Source: Paracoccus sulfuroxidans
GTDB lineage: Bacteria; Pseudomonadota; Alphaproteobacteria; Rhodobacterales; Rhodobacteraceae
Direction of reading: 5' to 3'
Assembly: GCF_007830335.1 (NCBI RefSeq)
Contig: NZ_VLKU01000002.1
Location: 1 to 64,000, forward strand
Length of the DNA: 64,000 bases
A model generated the notes under the pieces. That model searched no databases. It was not told where the DNA came from and saw only the letters and a list, made by a program, of their open reading frames with translations. Positions within the stretch are counted from its first letter, which is position 1. The number at the start of each line of letters is the position of its first letter. Below are positions 36,536 through 46,660 of this stretch, piece after piece. The translations under genes were made by a program, and so were the position numbers.

Positions 36536-37432
36536 ATGAACACCGCTCCCGACGTACTCTGCATTGGCGCGATGCTCTGGGACGTGATCGGCCACAGTCC
36601 TGACCGTCACCGCCCCGGTGCCGATGTCGAGGGGCGCATCCAGCAAAGCCCCGGTGGCGTCGCCTGCAACATCGCGCTGGCGCTTGCGCGGCGGTCGCTG
36701 CGCCCCGCCATGCTGTCCGCCGTAGGCCTCGACGCCCCCGGTCAGGCGCTGACCGCCGAGGCCGCGCGGCGCGGGGTGGAAACCGCCTTTCTGCTGCGCG
36801 ACGGCGTCGAGGCGACCGACCTTTACCTTGCGATCGAGGATGGCGACGGGTTGGTCGCCGCCGTCGCCGCAACCCGCGCGCTGCAGGCAGCGGGCGCGCG
36901 CATTCTGGCCCCCCTGATCGACGGGCGCCTAGGCTCATCCACGCAGCCATGGACCGGCCCCGTCGTGATTGACGGCAACCTGACCGCCGACACTCTGGCC
37001 GAGATCGCCACCACTCCGACCCTCGCAAAGGCCGATCTGCGCATCGTCGCCGTCAGCCCCAGCAAGGCGGAGCGGCTGCGCCCGCTCCTCTCGATGCCCC
37101 GCGCGACCCTTTACCTCAACCGCGCGGAAGCGAACGCCATCGCCGGTCGCGACTGCCCCTCTGCCGCATCGGCAGCCGAGGCCATCACGGCCCTTGGCGC
37201 GCTTCGCGTTCTGGTCACCGATGGCGCCGCACCCATGGCCGATGCCCTGCAGGGCCATGACACCCTGACCTGCCCCGCCGCCAAGGTCGCGATCCGTCGC
37301 ATCACCGGCGCAGGCGACAATTTCGTGGCCGCGCATCTGGCGGCCGAACTCATCGGCACTGAGCGGGCCAGCGCACTTGCCCGCGCCAGCAAGGCCGCCT
37401 CTGACCACGTTTCCGGAAAGGATCCGACATGA
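36536..37432 (+). CDS. psuK: Pseudouridine kinase-like PfkB sugar kinase
   Basis: The 298-residue protein is a ribokinase-fold PfkB kinase: VLCIGAMLWDVIG start, SPGGVACNIALALAR signature and the catalytic TGAGDN motif (Asp261). It overlaps psuG by four bases, which identifies the substrate as pseudouridine: PsuK makes pseudouridine 5'-phosphate, then PsuG splits it. This assignment rests on context; the kinase alone would be PfkB of unknown sugar. Confidence 0.9.
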   Translation: MNTAPDVLCIGAMLWDVIGHSPDRHRPGADVEGRIQQSPGGVACNIALALARRSLRPAMLSAVGLDAPGQALTAEAARRGVETAFLLRDGVEATDLYLAIEDGDGLVAAVAATRALQAAGARILAPLIDGRLGSSTQPWTGPVVIDGNLTADTLAEIATTPTLAKADLRIVAVSPSKAERLRPLLSMPRATLYLNRAEANAIAGRDCPSAASAAEAITALGALRVLVTDGAAPMADALQGHDTLTCPAAKVAIRRITGAGDNFVAAHLAAELIGTERASALARASKAASDHVSGKDPT

Positions 37433-38352
37433 CGCTCTCCAGCCTGCTGACCCTCTCGCCCGAGGTGGCCGCCGCCCGCAGCGAAGGCCGCCCCATCGTG
37501 GCGCTTGAATCGACGATCATCACCCATGGCATGCCCTATCCGCAGAACCTGCAGGTCGCGCGCGAGGTCGAGAACACCGTGCGCGCCGCCGGGGCCGTGC
37601 CCGCCACCATCGCCATCATGGCCGGGCGCATCCATGTGGGGCTGGACGATGCCACCCTGGAAACGCTGGCCCGCACGCCGCAGGCCGAGGTGATGAAGCT
37701 TTCGCGCGCCGATCTGTCCAGCTGCCTCGCGCTTGGACGGACGGGTGCCACCACCGTCGCCGCCACGATGATCTGCGCGCATCTGGCCGGGATCTCGGTC
37801 TTCGCGACCGGCGGCATCGGCGGCGTGCATCGGGGGGCGGAAACCAACTTCGACATCTCGGCCGACCTGCACGAGTTTCAGCGCACCCCGGTCACCGTCG
37901 TCTGCGCGGGCGCGAAGGCGATCCTCGATCTGCCGAAAACGCTGGAGGTGCTGGAGACGCTGGGCGTGCCGGTCATCGCCTTCGGTCAGGATCAGCTTCC
38001 GGCCTTCTGGTCGCGCGAATCGGGCCTCAACGCGCCGCTGCGCATGGACGATCCGGCGCAGATCGCGACCTCGGCCCGGCTGCGCGCCGAGCTGGGCCTG
38101 CAGGGCGGCCAGCTGGTCGTGAACCCCATCCCGCCCGAATCCGAGATCGCCCGCGACGTGATGATCCCCGTCGTCGACCGCGCGCTGGCCGAGGCCACCC
38201 AGCAGGGCATCGCGGCGAAAGCCGTCACGCCCTTCCTGCTGCAGCGCATCTTCGAGCTGACCGAGGGCCGCTCGCTTGACGCCAATATCGCACTGGTCCT
38301 GAACAATGCGCGGCTCGCCGCCGCCATCGCCGCAGAAATGCCCCGCGCCTAG
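37429..38352 (+). CDS. psuG: Pseudouridine-5'-phosphate glycosidase
   Basis: The 307-residue enzyme cleaves pseudouridine 5'-phosphate to uracil and ribose 5-phosphate (reversible). Family motifs are ALESTIITHGMPYP, KLSRADLSSCLALGRTGATT, FATGGIGGVHRGAE and NPIPPESEI. It is the second gene of the psuK-psuG operon. Its TAG stop overlaps, in the CTAG sequence at 38349-38352, the stop of the convergent patatin gene. Confidence 0.96.
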   Translation: MTLSSLLTLSPEVAAARSEGRPIVALESTIITHGMPYPQNLQVAREVENTVRAAGAVPATIAIMAGRIHVGLDDATLETLARTPQAEVMKLSRADLSSCLALGRTGATTVAATMICAHLAGISVFATGGIGGVHRGAETNFDISADLHEFQRTPVTVVCAGAKAILDLPKTLEVLETLGVPVIAFGQDQLPAFWSRESGLNAPLRMDDPAQIATSARLRAELGLQGGQLVVNPIPPESEIARDVMIPVVDRALAEATQQGIAAKAVTPFLLQRIFELTEGRSLDANIALVLNNARLAAAIAAEMPRA

Positions 38353-39401
38353 CTTTTGGGAAAAAGGCGCGACAGGTCATACGAGTCGCGCCGCCCCAGA
38401 TTGTCGCCGCATTCGCTCAGGAAGCGGTCGGCGGCGACCCGGCCCGCCTCGCGCATCCGCTCCAGCAATCCGGGGCTCGGCACCAGCTTGGTGCTGGCGG
38501 TCAGCCCGTTCATCAGCTTGTCGTCCATCACCATATGGATCAGGACGTTCTTCATGTCGCGCCCCTCAAGCCGCCCTTCGTCGAACAGCTTCTTGACGAA
38601 ATTGATCGCGCGCAGCTCGCTCAGCAATGAGGCGTTGAAGCTGATCTCATTGACCCGATCCTGAATGGCCGAGGGCGTTTTCGGGATCTCCTTACGCAAC
38701 ATCGGGTTGATGTTCACGACCACAATGTCGCGCGGCAGGCTTTGGTGATACAGGGGAAACAGCGCCGGATTGCCTGAATACCCGCCGTCCCAATAGGCCT
38801 CGCGCCGCCCGGTCTGCGGATCGTCGATCTCGACCGCGCGAAACACCTCGGGCAGACAGGCCGAGGCCATCACCGCCTCGACGCTGACCTCTTTGCCGCC
38901 AAAGACCCGCACGAGGCCGGTCCGCACGTTGGTCGCGGTGACAAACAGGCGCGGGCCCCCTTCGCGGTCCAGCGCCGGATGCGGCATGCCCAGCAGAACC
39001 TCGCGCAAGGGATTGCGATAGAAGGGCCCATAATCATAGGGGCTGACAATGCGCGCCGCCGCCTCCAGCCATGAGGCGGGCGAAAACATCTCGGCCAGCC
39101 GCTGAAAGCCGCGTGGCGCAGGCAACATCGACCACAGCCAGCGCAGCATCACATTGTCGCTGACCAGCGCGATCTGGCTCCAGACATGCTCAAGGTTCTC
39201 TCTCGCGGCATCGCGCCCCGCCTTGCCCTTGCCGCAGGCCAGCCCCGCCGCCAGCGCGGCTCCGTTCAGCGCCCCGGCGGAGGTCCCGCTGATCCCGGCA
39301 ATCTCGATCTCCGGCTCATCCAGAAACCGCTCAAGAACGCCCCAGGAGAACGCGCCATGCGCCCCTCCGCCCTGCAAAGCCAGATTGATCCGACGCGCCA
39401 T
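38349..39401 (-). CDS. Patatin-like phospholipase
   Basis: The 350-residue lipid acyl hydrolase has an oxyanion loop GGGAHGAF (11-18), nucleophile GTSAG (Ser41) and the catalytic Asp in YWDGGYSGNPAL, forming the Ser-Asp dyad of patatins. No signal peptide is seen, so it is probably cytoplasmic or exported by an atypical route. It is convergent with psuG, sharing stop-codon bases. A substrate (phospholipid or storage lipid) cannot be read out. Confidence 0.93.
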   Translation of the reverse strand: MARRINLALQGGGAHGAFSWGVLERFLDEPEIEIAGISGTSAGALNGAALAAGLACGKGKAGRDAARENLEHVWSQIALVSDNVMLRWLWSMLPAPRGFQRLAEMFSPASWLEAAARIVSPYDYGPFYRNPLREVLLGMPHPALDREGGPRLFVTATNVRTGLVRVFGGKEVSVEAVMASACLPEVFRAVEIDDPQTGRREAYWDGGYSGNPALFPLYHQSLPRDIVVVNINPMLRKEIPKTPSAIQDRVNEISFNASLLSELRAINFVKKLFDEGRLEGRDMKNVLIHMVMDDKLMNGLTASTKLVPSPGLLERMREAGRVAADRFLSECGDNLGRRDSYDLSRLFPKS

Positions 39402-39577
39402 GATGCGGCCCCCGATACCAGTTCACGCCCGTCGTCATAATGCAGCCGCAGCATCGATGACAGCGCCGACGCCTTGCCCAAGGCGAAAACGCGCCGTCAC
39501 CCGCCCTAGACGGTGAATTTCTTCGTTGCCCAAATACCCAAAAAATCCGACCGCGCCACCCAAGACAGCGCTGCAAA

Positions 39578-40705
39578 TCAGTCGTCGGAATTCGCTTCCG
39601 CCCTGCTCTTGCCCGCAACGTCCTGCGCCAGCGTGGCCGCCATGAAGGCGTCCAGGTTGCCGTCCAGAACGCCCTGCGTATCCGAGGTCTCATGCGCGGT
39701 GCGCAGATCCTTCACCATCTGGTAAGGATGCAGCACGTAAGAGCGGATCTGGTTGCCCCAGCCCGCATCGCCTTTGGCGGCATGCTGGGCGTTGATCTCG
39801 GCGTTCCGCTTGTCGAGCTCCATCTGATAAAGCCGCGCCTTCAGCGCCGCCATGGCGTTGGCACGGTTCTGGTGCTGCGACTTTTCCGAACTGGTCACGA
39901 CGATCCCGGTCGGCAGGTGCGTGATCCGCACGGCCGAGTCGGTGGTGTTGACGTGCTGCCCGCCCGCGCCCGAGGACCGGTAGGTGTCGATGCGGATCTC
40001 ATTGTCGGGAATGGTGATCTCGATATTGTCGTCGACCACCGGATAGACCCAGACCGAGCTGAACGAGGTGTGCCGCCGCGCCGCCGAATCGTAGGGCGAA
40101 ATGCGGACCAGCCGGTGCACGCCCGATTCCGATTTCAGCCAGCCATAGGCATTCGGCCCGGAAATCTTGTAGGCCGCCGAACGGATGCCCGCCTCTTCCC
40201 CCGGCGTCTCTGACTGCAGCTCGACGTCATAGCCCTTCTTCTCGGCCCAGCGGACATACATCCGCGCCAGCATCGAGGCCCAGTCGGCGCTTTCCGTACC
40301 CCCGGCCCCTGCGTTGATCTCAAGGAAGGTGTCGTTGCCATCGGCCTCGCCGTTCAGCAGCGCCTCAAGCTCCTTCTGCGCCGCCAGCTCCGCCAGCGAT
40401 TTCAGCGAGGCTTCGGCCTCGGTCACGATCTCGGTGTCGCCCTCGGCCTCGCCCAGCTCGATCAGGTCGATATTGTCCTTCAACCCGGTGTCGATCAGCT
40501 TGTAGGTGCCGACCGCATCCGACAGCTTCTGCCGGTCCCGCATCAGCTTTTGCGCGCGCGCCGGGTCCGACCACAGGTCGCCATCCTCGATCATCGCGTT
40601 CATCTCTTCCAGCCGGTGCGGCGCGGTATCCCAATCCAGCCGCTGCGCCAGAAGCTTCAGCGATTTCCGGATCGTTTCGATCGTGGCCTGGGTTTCGGCG
40701 CGCAT
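39578..40705 (-). CDS. prfB: Peptide chain release factor 2
   Basis: The 375-residue RF2 has the GGQ peptide-release motif (248-250) in [20 protein letters not shown] and the stop-codon recognition region [17 protein letters not shown], where SPY (203-205) replaces the SPF of Escherichia coli. The ORF is continuous, without the autoregulatory in-frame UGA and frameshift seen in many bacteria. The start at 40705 gives the family N-terminus [17 protein letters not shown]; an upstream ATG at 40765 is unlikely. The gene is followed by 176 bases without features. Confidence 0.96.
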   Translation of the reverse strand: MRAETQATIETIRKSLKLLAQRLDWDTAPHRLEEMNAMIEDGDLWSDPARAQKLMRDRQKLSDAVGTYKLIDTGLKDNIDLIELGEAEGDTEIVTEAEASLKSLAELAAQKELEALLNGEADGNDTFLEINAGAGGTESADWASMLARMYVRWAEKKGYDVELQSETPGEEAGIRSAAYKISGPNAYGWLKSESGVHRLVRISPYDSAARRHTSFSSVWVYPVVDDNIEITIPDNEIRIDTYRSSGAGGQHVNTTDSAVRITHLPTGIVVTSSEKSQHQNRANAMAALKARLYQMELDKRNAEINAQHAAKGDAGWGNQIRSYVLHPYQMVKDLRTAHETSDTQGVLDGNLDAFMAATLAQDVAGKSRAEANSDD

Positions 40706-40780
40706 GTCGGGACCTCTCAGATAAGGCGATGAGAAATAGCGCGGGATCGCGGGAACGGCAAGCACCGGCCCCGCGCCAAT

Positions 40781-43324
40781 TCAGTAAAGACCGCCCGAAG
40801 ACAATGTGCCGAAATCGGCCTTTTTCGGAATGACCTTGCGCTGCCCGGTCGAGGTGGTCACCGCCTGCCCCTGATCCGAGCCTTCGGTGAACAAGGGCAG
40901 CGTGCCCGGATCGATGCGATCCCAGCCGCCGTCGATCATGCCAAGCGCGCTCATGTCGGTGCCGTCGCGGAAATATTCGGCGATCACGTTGTCACCCTTG
41001 GCGTTCGGGCCAAGGATCGCGCCGCTGAAGCGGTCGATGTTGACGAAGTGACCACCCGGCGGCACGCGGAACTGGGTGCCGCCATATTCCTTGACCGCCT
41101 CTTTCATGAACTCGTTGAAGACCGGCACACACAGCGTGCCCCCGAAGGCGTTACCGCCCATCGAGCGCGGCTGGTCATACCCCAGATAGCAGCCCGCCAC
41201 GATGTTCGAGGTGAAGCCGATGAACCAGACGTCTTTCGCGTCATTCGTCGTACCGGTCTTGCCGGCGACCGGCACCGGCAGATTGACCCCGCGACCAGAG
41301 CCACGGCGCACCACGCCCTCCATCATCGAGGTCAGCTGATAGGCGGTGATCGCATCCATCACCCGCTCGCGGTTCGAGCGGATCTCGGGCGAGGCACCCG
41401 CAGGCAGGGTCGGCATGTCGCAGGTCACGCATTCGCGCTTGTCGTGGCGATAGATGGTGCGGCCGCGCCGGTCCTGCACGCGGTCGACCAGCGTGGGCTC
41501 GACCCGCTCACCGCCGTTCGCGAACATCGCATAGGCCGCGACCATCTTGAACAGCGTGGTTTCCTGTGCGCCAAGGCTGTTGGCAAGGAAGGGCGACAGC
41601 TTGTCATAGACGCCGAATTTCTCGGCATATTTGGCGACCGTATCCATGCCGATATCCTCGGCAATGCGGATGGTCATCAGGTTGCGCGACTGCTCGATCC
41701 CGGTGCGCATCGGCGTCGGGCCATAGAATTTGCCGCTGGAGTTCTTGGGCGTCCAGAGGCCCTGCGGCGTGTTCACGGTGATCGGTTCATCGACGACGAT
41801 GGTCGCGGGCGTGAAGCCGCTGTCCAGCGCCGCCGCATAGACGAAGGGCTTGAAGCTGGAGCCCGGCTGGCGCTGCGCCTGCGTCGCCCGGTTGAAGACC
41901 GAGGACTGGTACGAGAACCCGCCCTGCATCGCCATCACCCGGCCGGTGTTGACGTCCATGGCCATGAAGCCGCCCTGAATCTCGGGCACTTGGCGCAGGG
42001 TCCAGCGGATGAAGCTGCCGTCGCTGTCGCTGGTCATCTCTCGCACCAGCACGACATCTCCGACATCGACCAGATCGGATGCGACGCGCGCCTGACGCCC
42101 CAGCTTGCCGTCATCAAGGCGCTTGCGCGCCCATTGCACGTCCTTGGCGGGGATCCAGTGGCCGTCCTCATCCTCGGGCACGCCCTCGATGCCGATGCGG
42201 GCATCGGCGTCGCCCAGCGACAGGACGACGGCCGGATGCCAGCCCTCGATGTCACGCGGGACCTGCGCATCCGACAGCGCCTCGCGCCATTTCGCCTCGC
42301 TGTCGAGCTCAGCCGGGTCGATCTTGACGCGGGTGCCGCGCCAGACGCCGCGACCGCGGTCATATTGTTCCAGCGCACGCTGCAGCGCGCGGGCCGCGAC
42401 CTTCTGCAGATCCGGCTCGATCGTGGCGCGGATCGACAGACCGCCGCCGAAGAATTCATCCTCGCCGAACTGCACGCTCAGCTGGCGGCGGATCTCATCC
42501 GAGAAATAGTCGCGCGGCGGCATGCTGCGACGCCACGAGGGGTAATCGCCGTCCTGCACCGACAGAAGCGGCTTCTCGGCGGCTTCGCGGAAGGCAGCCT
42601 CGGTGATGAAATTGTTCTGCCACATCTCGCGCAGCACATAGTTGCGCCGTTCGGTGATGCGGTCTTTGTCGCGCACGAAGCTGCGCGAGGGCGATTGCGG
42701 CATGGCGGCCAGTGCGGCGGCTTCTTCAATCGACAGATCGCCCAGCGTCTTGTTGAAATAGGTCTGCGCGGCGGCGGCCACGCCGAAGCTGTTCTGCCCC
42801 AGAAAGATCTCGTTCAGATAGAGCTCAAGGATATCGTCCTTGCTGAGCGTCGATTCGAGCCGGGTCGCGAGAATGATTTCCTTGACCTTCCGCTCGATGC
42901 TGCGGTCCGAGGACAGAAGGAAGTTCTTCATCACCTGCTGGGTGATGGTCGAGGCGCCGCGCACGCTTTCGCCCCGCGTCTGCACCGCCTGCACCGCTGC
43001 CGCGACCATGCCGCGCGGATCGAAGCCGTGGTGGTGGTAGAAGTTGCGGTCCTCGGCGCTGATGAAGGCCTGCTTCACGATGTCGGGGATATCGTCCGAG
43101 GGAACGAAAATCCGGCGCTCCTGCGCGAATTCGTCGATCAGCATGCCCTCATCCGAATAGATCCGGCTGATGGTTTTCGGCGCGTATTGCGCCAGCTGCT
43201 CATGGCTGGGCAGGTCGCGTGAATACATCCAGAACACCGCGCCGACGGTCAGCGCGATGAAGAAGGCGGCGGTCACGAACCATGAAAAGATCGCACCGAA
43301 GAAGGAAAGAAGGAAACGCAGCAA
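40781..43324 (-). CDS. mrcA: Penicillin-binding protein 1A
   Basis: The 847-residue bifunctional cell-wall synthase has an N-terminal membrane anchor (about 10-30), a glycosyltransferase domain (FISAEDRNFYHHHGFDP, STITQQVMKNFLL, KEIILATRLE) and a transpeptidase domain with SSFK (nucleophile Ser), SRN and KTGTTN motifs. An OB-like insert separates them, as in class A PBP1A proteins. It polymerises and cross-links peptidoglycan during elongation. It lies 72 bases after the amidase gene on the same strand, which may be an operon. Confidence 0.95.
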   Translation of the reverse strand: MLRFLLSFFGAIFSWFVTAAFFIALTVGAVFWMYSRDLPSHEQLAQYAPKTISRIYSDEGMLIDEFAQERRIFVPSDDIPDIVKQAFISAEDRNFYHHHGFDPRGMVAAAVQAVQTRGESVRGASTITQQVMKNFLLSSDRSIERKVKEIILATRLESTLSKDDILELYLNEIFLGQNSFGVAAAAQTYFNKTLGDLSIEEAAALAAMPQSPSRSFVRDKDRITERRNYVLREMWQNNFITEAAFREAAEKPLLSVQDGDYPSWRRSMPPRDYFSDEIRRQLSVQFGEDEFFGGGLSIRATIEPDLQKVAARALQRALEQYDRGRGVWRGTRVKIDPAELDSEAKWREALSDAQVPRDIEGWHPAVVLSLGDADARIGIEGVPEDEDGHWIPAKDVQWARKRLDDGKLGRQARVASDLVDVGDVVLVREMTSDSDGSFIRWTLRQVPEIQGGFMAMDVNTGRVMAMQGGFSYQSSVFNRATQAQRQPGSSFKPFVYAAALDSGFTPATIVVDEPITVNTPQGLWTPKNSSGKFYGPTPMRTGIEQSRNLMTIRIAEDIGMDTVAKYAEKFGVYDKLSPFLANSLGAQETTLFKMVAAYAMFANGGERVEPTLVDRVQDRRGRTIYRHDKRECVTCDMPTLPAGASPEIRSNRERVMDAITAYQLTSMMEGVVRRGSGRGVNLPVPVAGKTGTTNDAKDVWFIGFTSNIVAGCYLGYDQPRSMGGNAFGGTLCVPVFNEFMKEAVKEYGGTQFRVPPGGHFVNIDRFSGAILGPNAKGDNVIAEYFRDGTDMSALGMIDGGWDRIDPGTLPLFTEGSDQGQAVTTSTGQRKVIPKKADFGTLSSGGLY

Positions 43325-43396
43325 CGGCCTGCCTCAGGAAAACGCGTGGGTCTCTATAGACGGGGCGGGCGCGGGCGTCAAAACAAGCTTGCGTTC

Positions 43397-44614
43397 TTAC
43401 TGGAAGGAAAGCTCCTGACGCGTCGCATCGTCCTTGGCCCATTTCACCACCGCCGAGGAAATGGCCGCCGCCGTCCGCGCGCGCCAGTCCGGATCGAACA
43501 GATTGGCGCGGTCGCCGGGATCGGTCAGAAAGCCAAGCTCGATCAGGACCGAGGGAATATCGGGCGATTTCAACACCGAAAACGCCGCGCCGCGCACCGG
43601 GCGCGGATGCATCGAGATCGCTGTGCCGTTCAGTTCCGAGGCGACGAATTTCGCAAATGCCTCGGATCGGGGCTGGGTTTCGGACCGCGCTAGGTCCATC
43701 AGCACGCCCGCGACCTCATCATCGGTGCCCTGCAGATCGACCCCCGCCAGAAGATCGTCGCGGTCGTGACGTAGCGCCAGTTGCCGCAGGGCGCGGTCAT
43801 CGGCGCTTGGGTCCCAGGTATAGATCGACAGCCCCGCCGCCTGCCCTTCGGGCAAGGCATCCGCGTGCAGCGAGATGAAGACATCCGCCGCCCCTGCCCG
43901 CGCCAGCGTCATCCGCCGCTCCAACGGCACGAAACTGTCGTCGGTGCGCGTCGGCACGACCTCGATCCCGGCGCGGTTCAGCGCCTCGGTCAGTTCGCGC
44001 GCAAAGCCCAGAATGACGGCGGCCTCGCTGATCGCGCCGACCTGCGCCCCCGGATCATGACCGCCGTGGCCGGGGTCGATGGCCACCCGCAAAGCACGGT
44101 CACCACGCGGGCCGGGCAGCGCGGGCGTGTCCGCGGGCTGCGGCAGATCCCACAGTGCCGAGAGCGAATTGCCGCGCGTCACAAAGGCCTCGGGCTTAAC
44201 CGGTTCGAACCGCAGGCGCAGCAGCGCGCCCACGGGCGTCTGCTGCTGGGCCGCAAAGGTCAGCGCATAGGGGCCGGGCAATTCCATCACCATCCGCGAC
44301 CAGCCCTGCCGGAAACGGCCCCAGCGGATCGCGGGCACGAGAGTATTCCCCGTCAGCGCCGAAGGCTGGGTGTCGCGGAAATCGACTTGTCGGAAATCGA
44401 CGACCAGCCGCGCCGGTTCGTCCAGGAAATAGACCCGATAGGGCACCGGATGCGACAGCGCCAGCGTCAGCTCCAACGGGCGCGGACGGCCCCTGTCCCG
44501 CCCCTCGGCGATCAGGGTCGACTGGGTCAGATCAAGCTGGGCGGGACCGGGACCCGTCTCGGCCATCACCGGGAAAGCCAGCAGCACAAGGATCAGCCGC
44601 AGCAGCCAGGTCAT
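43397..44614 (-). CDS. N-acetylmuramoyl-L-alanine amidase (AmiC-like)
   Basis: The 405-residue precursor has a signal peptide ending VMA near residue 18, an AMIN localisation domain (about 40-150; PYRVYFLDEPARLVVDFRQ) and an Amidase_3 zinc domain (about 170-395) with VAIDPGHGGHDPGA (first His), SLHADALPEG and LIELGFLTDPGDR (catalytic Glu). It cuts the amide bond between muramic acid and the stem peptide, for daughter-cell separation. It overlaps the upstream aminotransferase gene by four bases. Confidence 0.94.
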   Translation of the reverse strand: MTWLLRLILVLLAFPVMAETGPGPAQLDLTQSTLIAEGRDRGRPRPLELTLALSHPVPYRVYFLDEPARLVVDFRQVDFRDTQPSALTGNTLVPAIRWGRFRQGWSRMVMELPGPYALTFAAQQQTPVGALLRLRFEPVKPEAFVTRGNSLSALWDLPQPADTPALPGPRGDRALRVAIDPGHGGHDPGAQVGAISEAAVILGFARELTEALNRAGIEVVPTRTDDSFVPLERRMTLARAGAADVFISLHADALPEGQAAGLSIYTWDPSADDRALRQLALRHDRDDLLAGVDLQGTDDEVAGVLMDLARSETQPRSEAFAKFVASELNGTAISMHPRPVRGAAFSVLKSPDIPSVLIELGFLTDPGDRANLFDPDWRARTAAAISSAVVKWAKDDATRQELSFQ

Positions 44615-45747
44615 CGCGCCGCCATGAAGCGTTCCAGCCGGTCCAGCCCCTCAAGGATGTTCGCCGTCGATCCGGCATAGCTGAAACGCAGCGTCTGCGC
44701 GCCGCGCCGGGCGTCGAAATCCAGCCCCGGCGTCACGGCGACGCCTGCGCGTTCAAGGATCTCGGCGGCGAAGGCCAGACTGTCCTGCATCAGCTCCGAC
44801 ACATCGGCATAGATGTAGAACGCGCCCTCGGGCGGGGCGATGCGGTCAAAGCCCATGGCGGGCAGACGCGCCAGCATCAGGCGGCGGTTTTCGGCATAGA
44901 CGGCCAGGTTCGCCTCGGCCTCATCGACAGCATCGAGCGCGGCAAGCGCCGCGACCTGACTGGCATGCGGCGGGCAGATGAACATGTTCTGCGCCAGACG
45001 CTCGACCGTGCGGATATGGGTTTCGGGAACCACCATCCAGCCGATCCGCCAGCCCGTCATGCTGAAATATTTCGAGAATGAGTTGATGACGAAGACATCA
45101 TCCGTCACCTCCAGCGCGCTGTGGCAGCGCCCGGCATAGCTGAGCCCGTGATAGATCTCGTCCGAGATGACGGCCATGCCCAGCTCCGCCGCGCGGGCGG
45201 TCAGCCCTCGCAGATCCTCAAGCCCCAGCATCGTCCCCGAGGGGTTGCCGGGCGAGGCAAGGATCAGGCCCTGCACATCGGCGGGCAGCTGCTCGGGGCG
45301 CGGCTGATAGCGGTCCTCGGCCTGCGTCTGGATGCCCACCGGCTCAAGCGAAAGCGCGCGCAGGATCTGGCGATAGCTGGGATAGCCCGGCTCGCCCAGG
45401 GCGACGCGATCCCCCGCATCGAACAGCGCCGAAAACGCCAGAATGAACGCGCCGCTGGAGCCGGGGGTCACGACGATCCGCGCCGGGTCGATCTCAACCC
45501 CGTACCAGCGGCGATAAAGGCTCGCGATGCCCGCGCGCAACGCGGGCAGGCCAAGCGCGACCGTATAGCCCAAGGGCTGATCCAGCGCCTCGGCCAGCGC
45601 CGCGCGCGCCTTGGCGGGCGCAGGCGTCGAGGGCTGGCCCACCTCCATATGGATGATGCTACGCCCCGCGCTTTCGGCCTTTCGTGCAGCCTCCATGACG
45701 TCCATGACGATGAAAGGATCAACCTGACCGCGCTCTGATTGTCTCAT
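44611..45747 (-). CDS. Class I/II pyridoxal-phosphate aminotransferase
   Basis: The 378-residue fold-type I enzyme has HMEVGQPSTPAP near the N-terminus, ASPGNPSGTMLG, ISDEIYHGLSYAG with the Asp and Tyr that hold PLP, and the Schiff-base Lys in INSFSKYFSMTGWRIGW. The group includes aspartate, aromatic and alanine-type aminotransferases; donor specificity is open. It overlaps the amidase gene. It is the promoter-proximal member of the aminotransferase, amidase, PBP1A series. Confidence 0.93.
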   Translation of the reverse strand: MRQSERGQVDPFIVMDVMEAARKAESAGRSIIHMEVGQPSTPAPAKARAALAEALDQPLGYTVALGLPALRAGIASLYRRWYGVEIDPARIVVTPGSSGAFILAFSALFDAGDRVALGEPGYPSYRQILRALSLEPVGIQTQAEDRYQPRPEQLPADVQGLILASPGNPSGTMLGLEDLRGLTARAAELGMAVISDEIYHGLSYAGRCHSALEVTDDVFVINSFSKYFSMTGWRIGWMVVPETHIRTVERLAQNMFICPPHASQVAALAALDAVDEAEANLAVYAENRRLMLARLPAMGFDRIAPPEGAFYIYADVSELMQDSLAFAAEILERAGVAVTPGLDFDARRGAQTLRFSYAGSTANILEGLDRLERFMAAR

Positions 45748-45890
45748 GCCTGCCTCTTTTCGTTGAGGTTCCTATCCCAAGACGGGTCGCATTGGTCAAG
45801 CACTCGTGAGGCGCGGGGCCATGGGCCCAAGGCTGCTTGCAACAGCGGCCCATGCGGTCCAAGGTCGCCAAAATTGAGTGAGGACCACCC

Positions 45891-46643
45891 ATGAAAGCCA
45901 TTCTGAGCGCCGCCGCGCTGAGCCTTGCGACCGCCCTGCCCTCGCTGGCCTTTGATCCTGCCGCGATGACGGATGCCGAGAAAGAGGCCTTCGGGACCGC
46001 CGTACGCGACTATCTGATGGCCAATCCCGAGGTGTTGATCGAATCCATCAACGTGCTGGAAACCCGCCGCGCGGCCGAGGCGGTGCAAAACGACCTCGTA
46101 CTGGTGGAAAACAACAAGGACGCGATCTTCAACGACGGCCACAGCTGGGTTGGTGGCAACCCCGAGGGCGACATCACCTTGGTCGAATTCGTCGATTATC
46201 GCTGCGGCTTCTGCCGCAAGGTGAACCCCGAGCTTGAGGCGCTGATCAAGGATGACGGCAATATCCGCTTCATCCTGAAGGAATTCCCGATCCTGGGCGA
46301 GGAAAGCGATCTGGCCTCGCGCTTTGCCGTCTCGGTCCAGCAGCTGACCGATGGCAACACCTACAAGCAGATCCATGACCAGCTGATGGCGATGCGCGGC
46401 CCGGTCAATCTGGAAAGCCTGACCGAGATGGCGACGGCGGCCAAGCTGGACGCGCCCGCGATCATCAACCGCATGAACACCGAAGAGGTCAGCGCCGTCC
46501 TGCGCGAAAACCGCCAGCTGGCCGAGCGGATGGGCATTCAGGGCACGCCCACCTTCATCATCGGCCCCGAGATGCTGCGCGGCGTCCCGCAAACCGGGCT
46601 GGCCGCCGCCGTGGCCGAGATCCGCAAGAAGGTCGAAGGCTGA
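45891..46643 (+). CDS. DsbA-family thiol-disulfide oxidoreductase
   Basis: The 250-residue precursor has a signal peptide ending LPSLA near residue 20. An N-terminal helical segment (24-70) precedes the thioredoxin fold. The active site is FVDYRCGFCRK (Cys105, Cys108), and the cis-Pro loop is IQGTPTFIIG. This form, with an N-terminal helical extension, resembles the ScsC/Com1 group of DsbA-like proteins, which may act as isomerases. It lies in the periplasm as a single gene with its own terminator. Confidence 0.92.
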   Translation: MKAILSAAALSLATALPSLAFDPAAMTDAEKEAFGTAVRDYLMANPEVLIESINVLETRRAAEAVQNDLVLVENNKDAIFNDGHSWVGGNPEGDITLVEFVDYRCGFCRKVNPELEALIKDDGNIRFILKEFPILGEESDLASRFAVSVQQLTDGNTYKQIHDQLMAMRGPVNLESLTEMATAAKLDAPAIINRMNTEEVSAVLRENRQLAERMGIQGTPTFIIGPEMLRGVPQTGLAAAVAEIRKKVEG

Positions 46644-46660
46644 TCGAGCCCGCCGAATAG

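Noticed and set aside
41048..43222. Long plus-strand open frame (724 codons) antisense to PBP1A
   Set aside because: It mirrors a certain mrcA gene, has Arg/His/Gly-rich low-information composition, and shows no domain. It is a GC-rich shadow frame.
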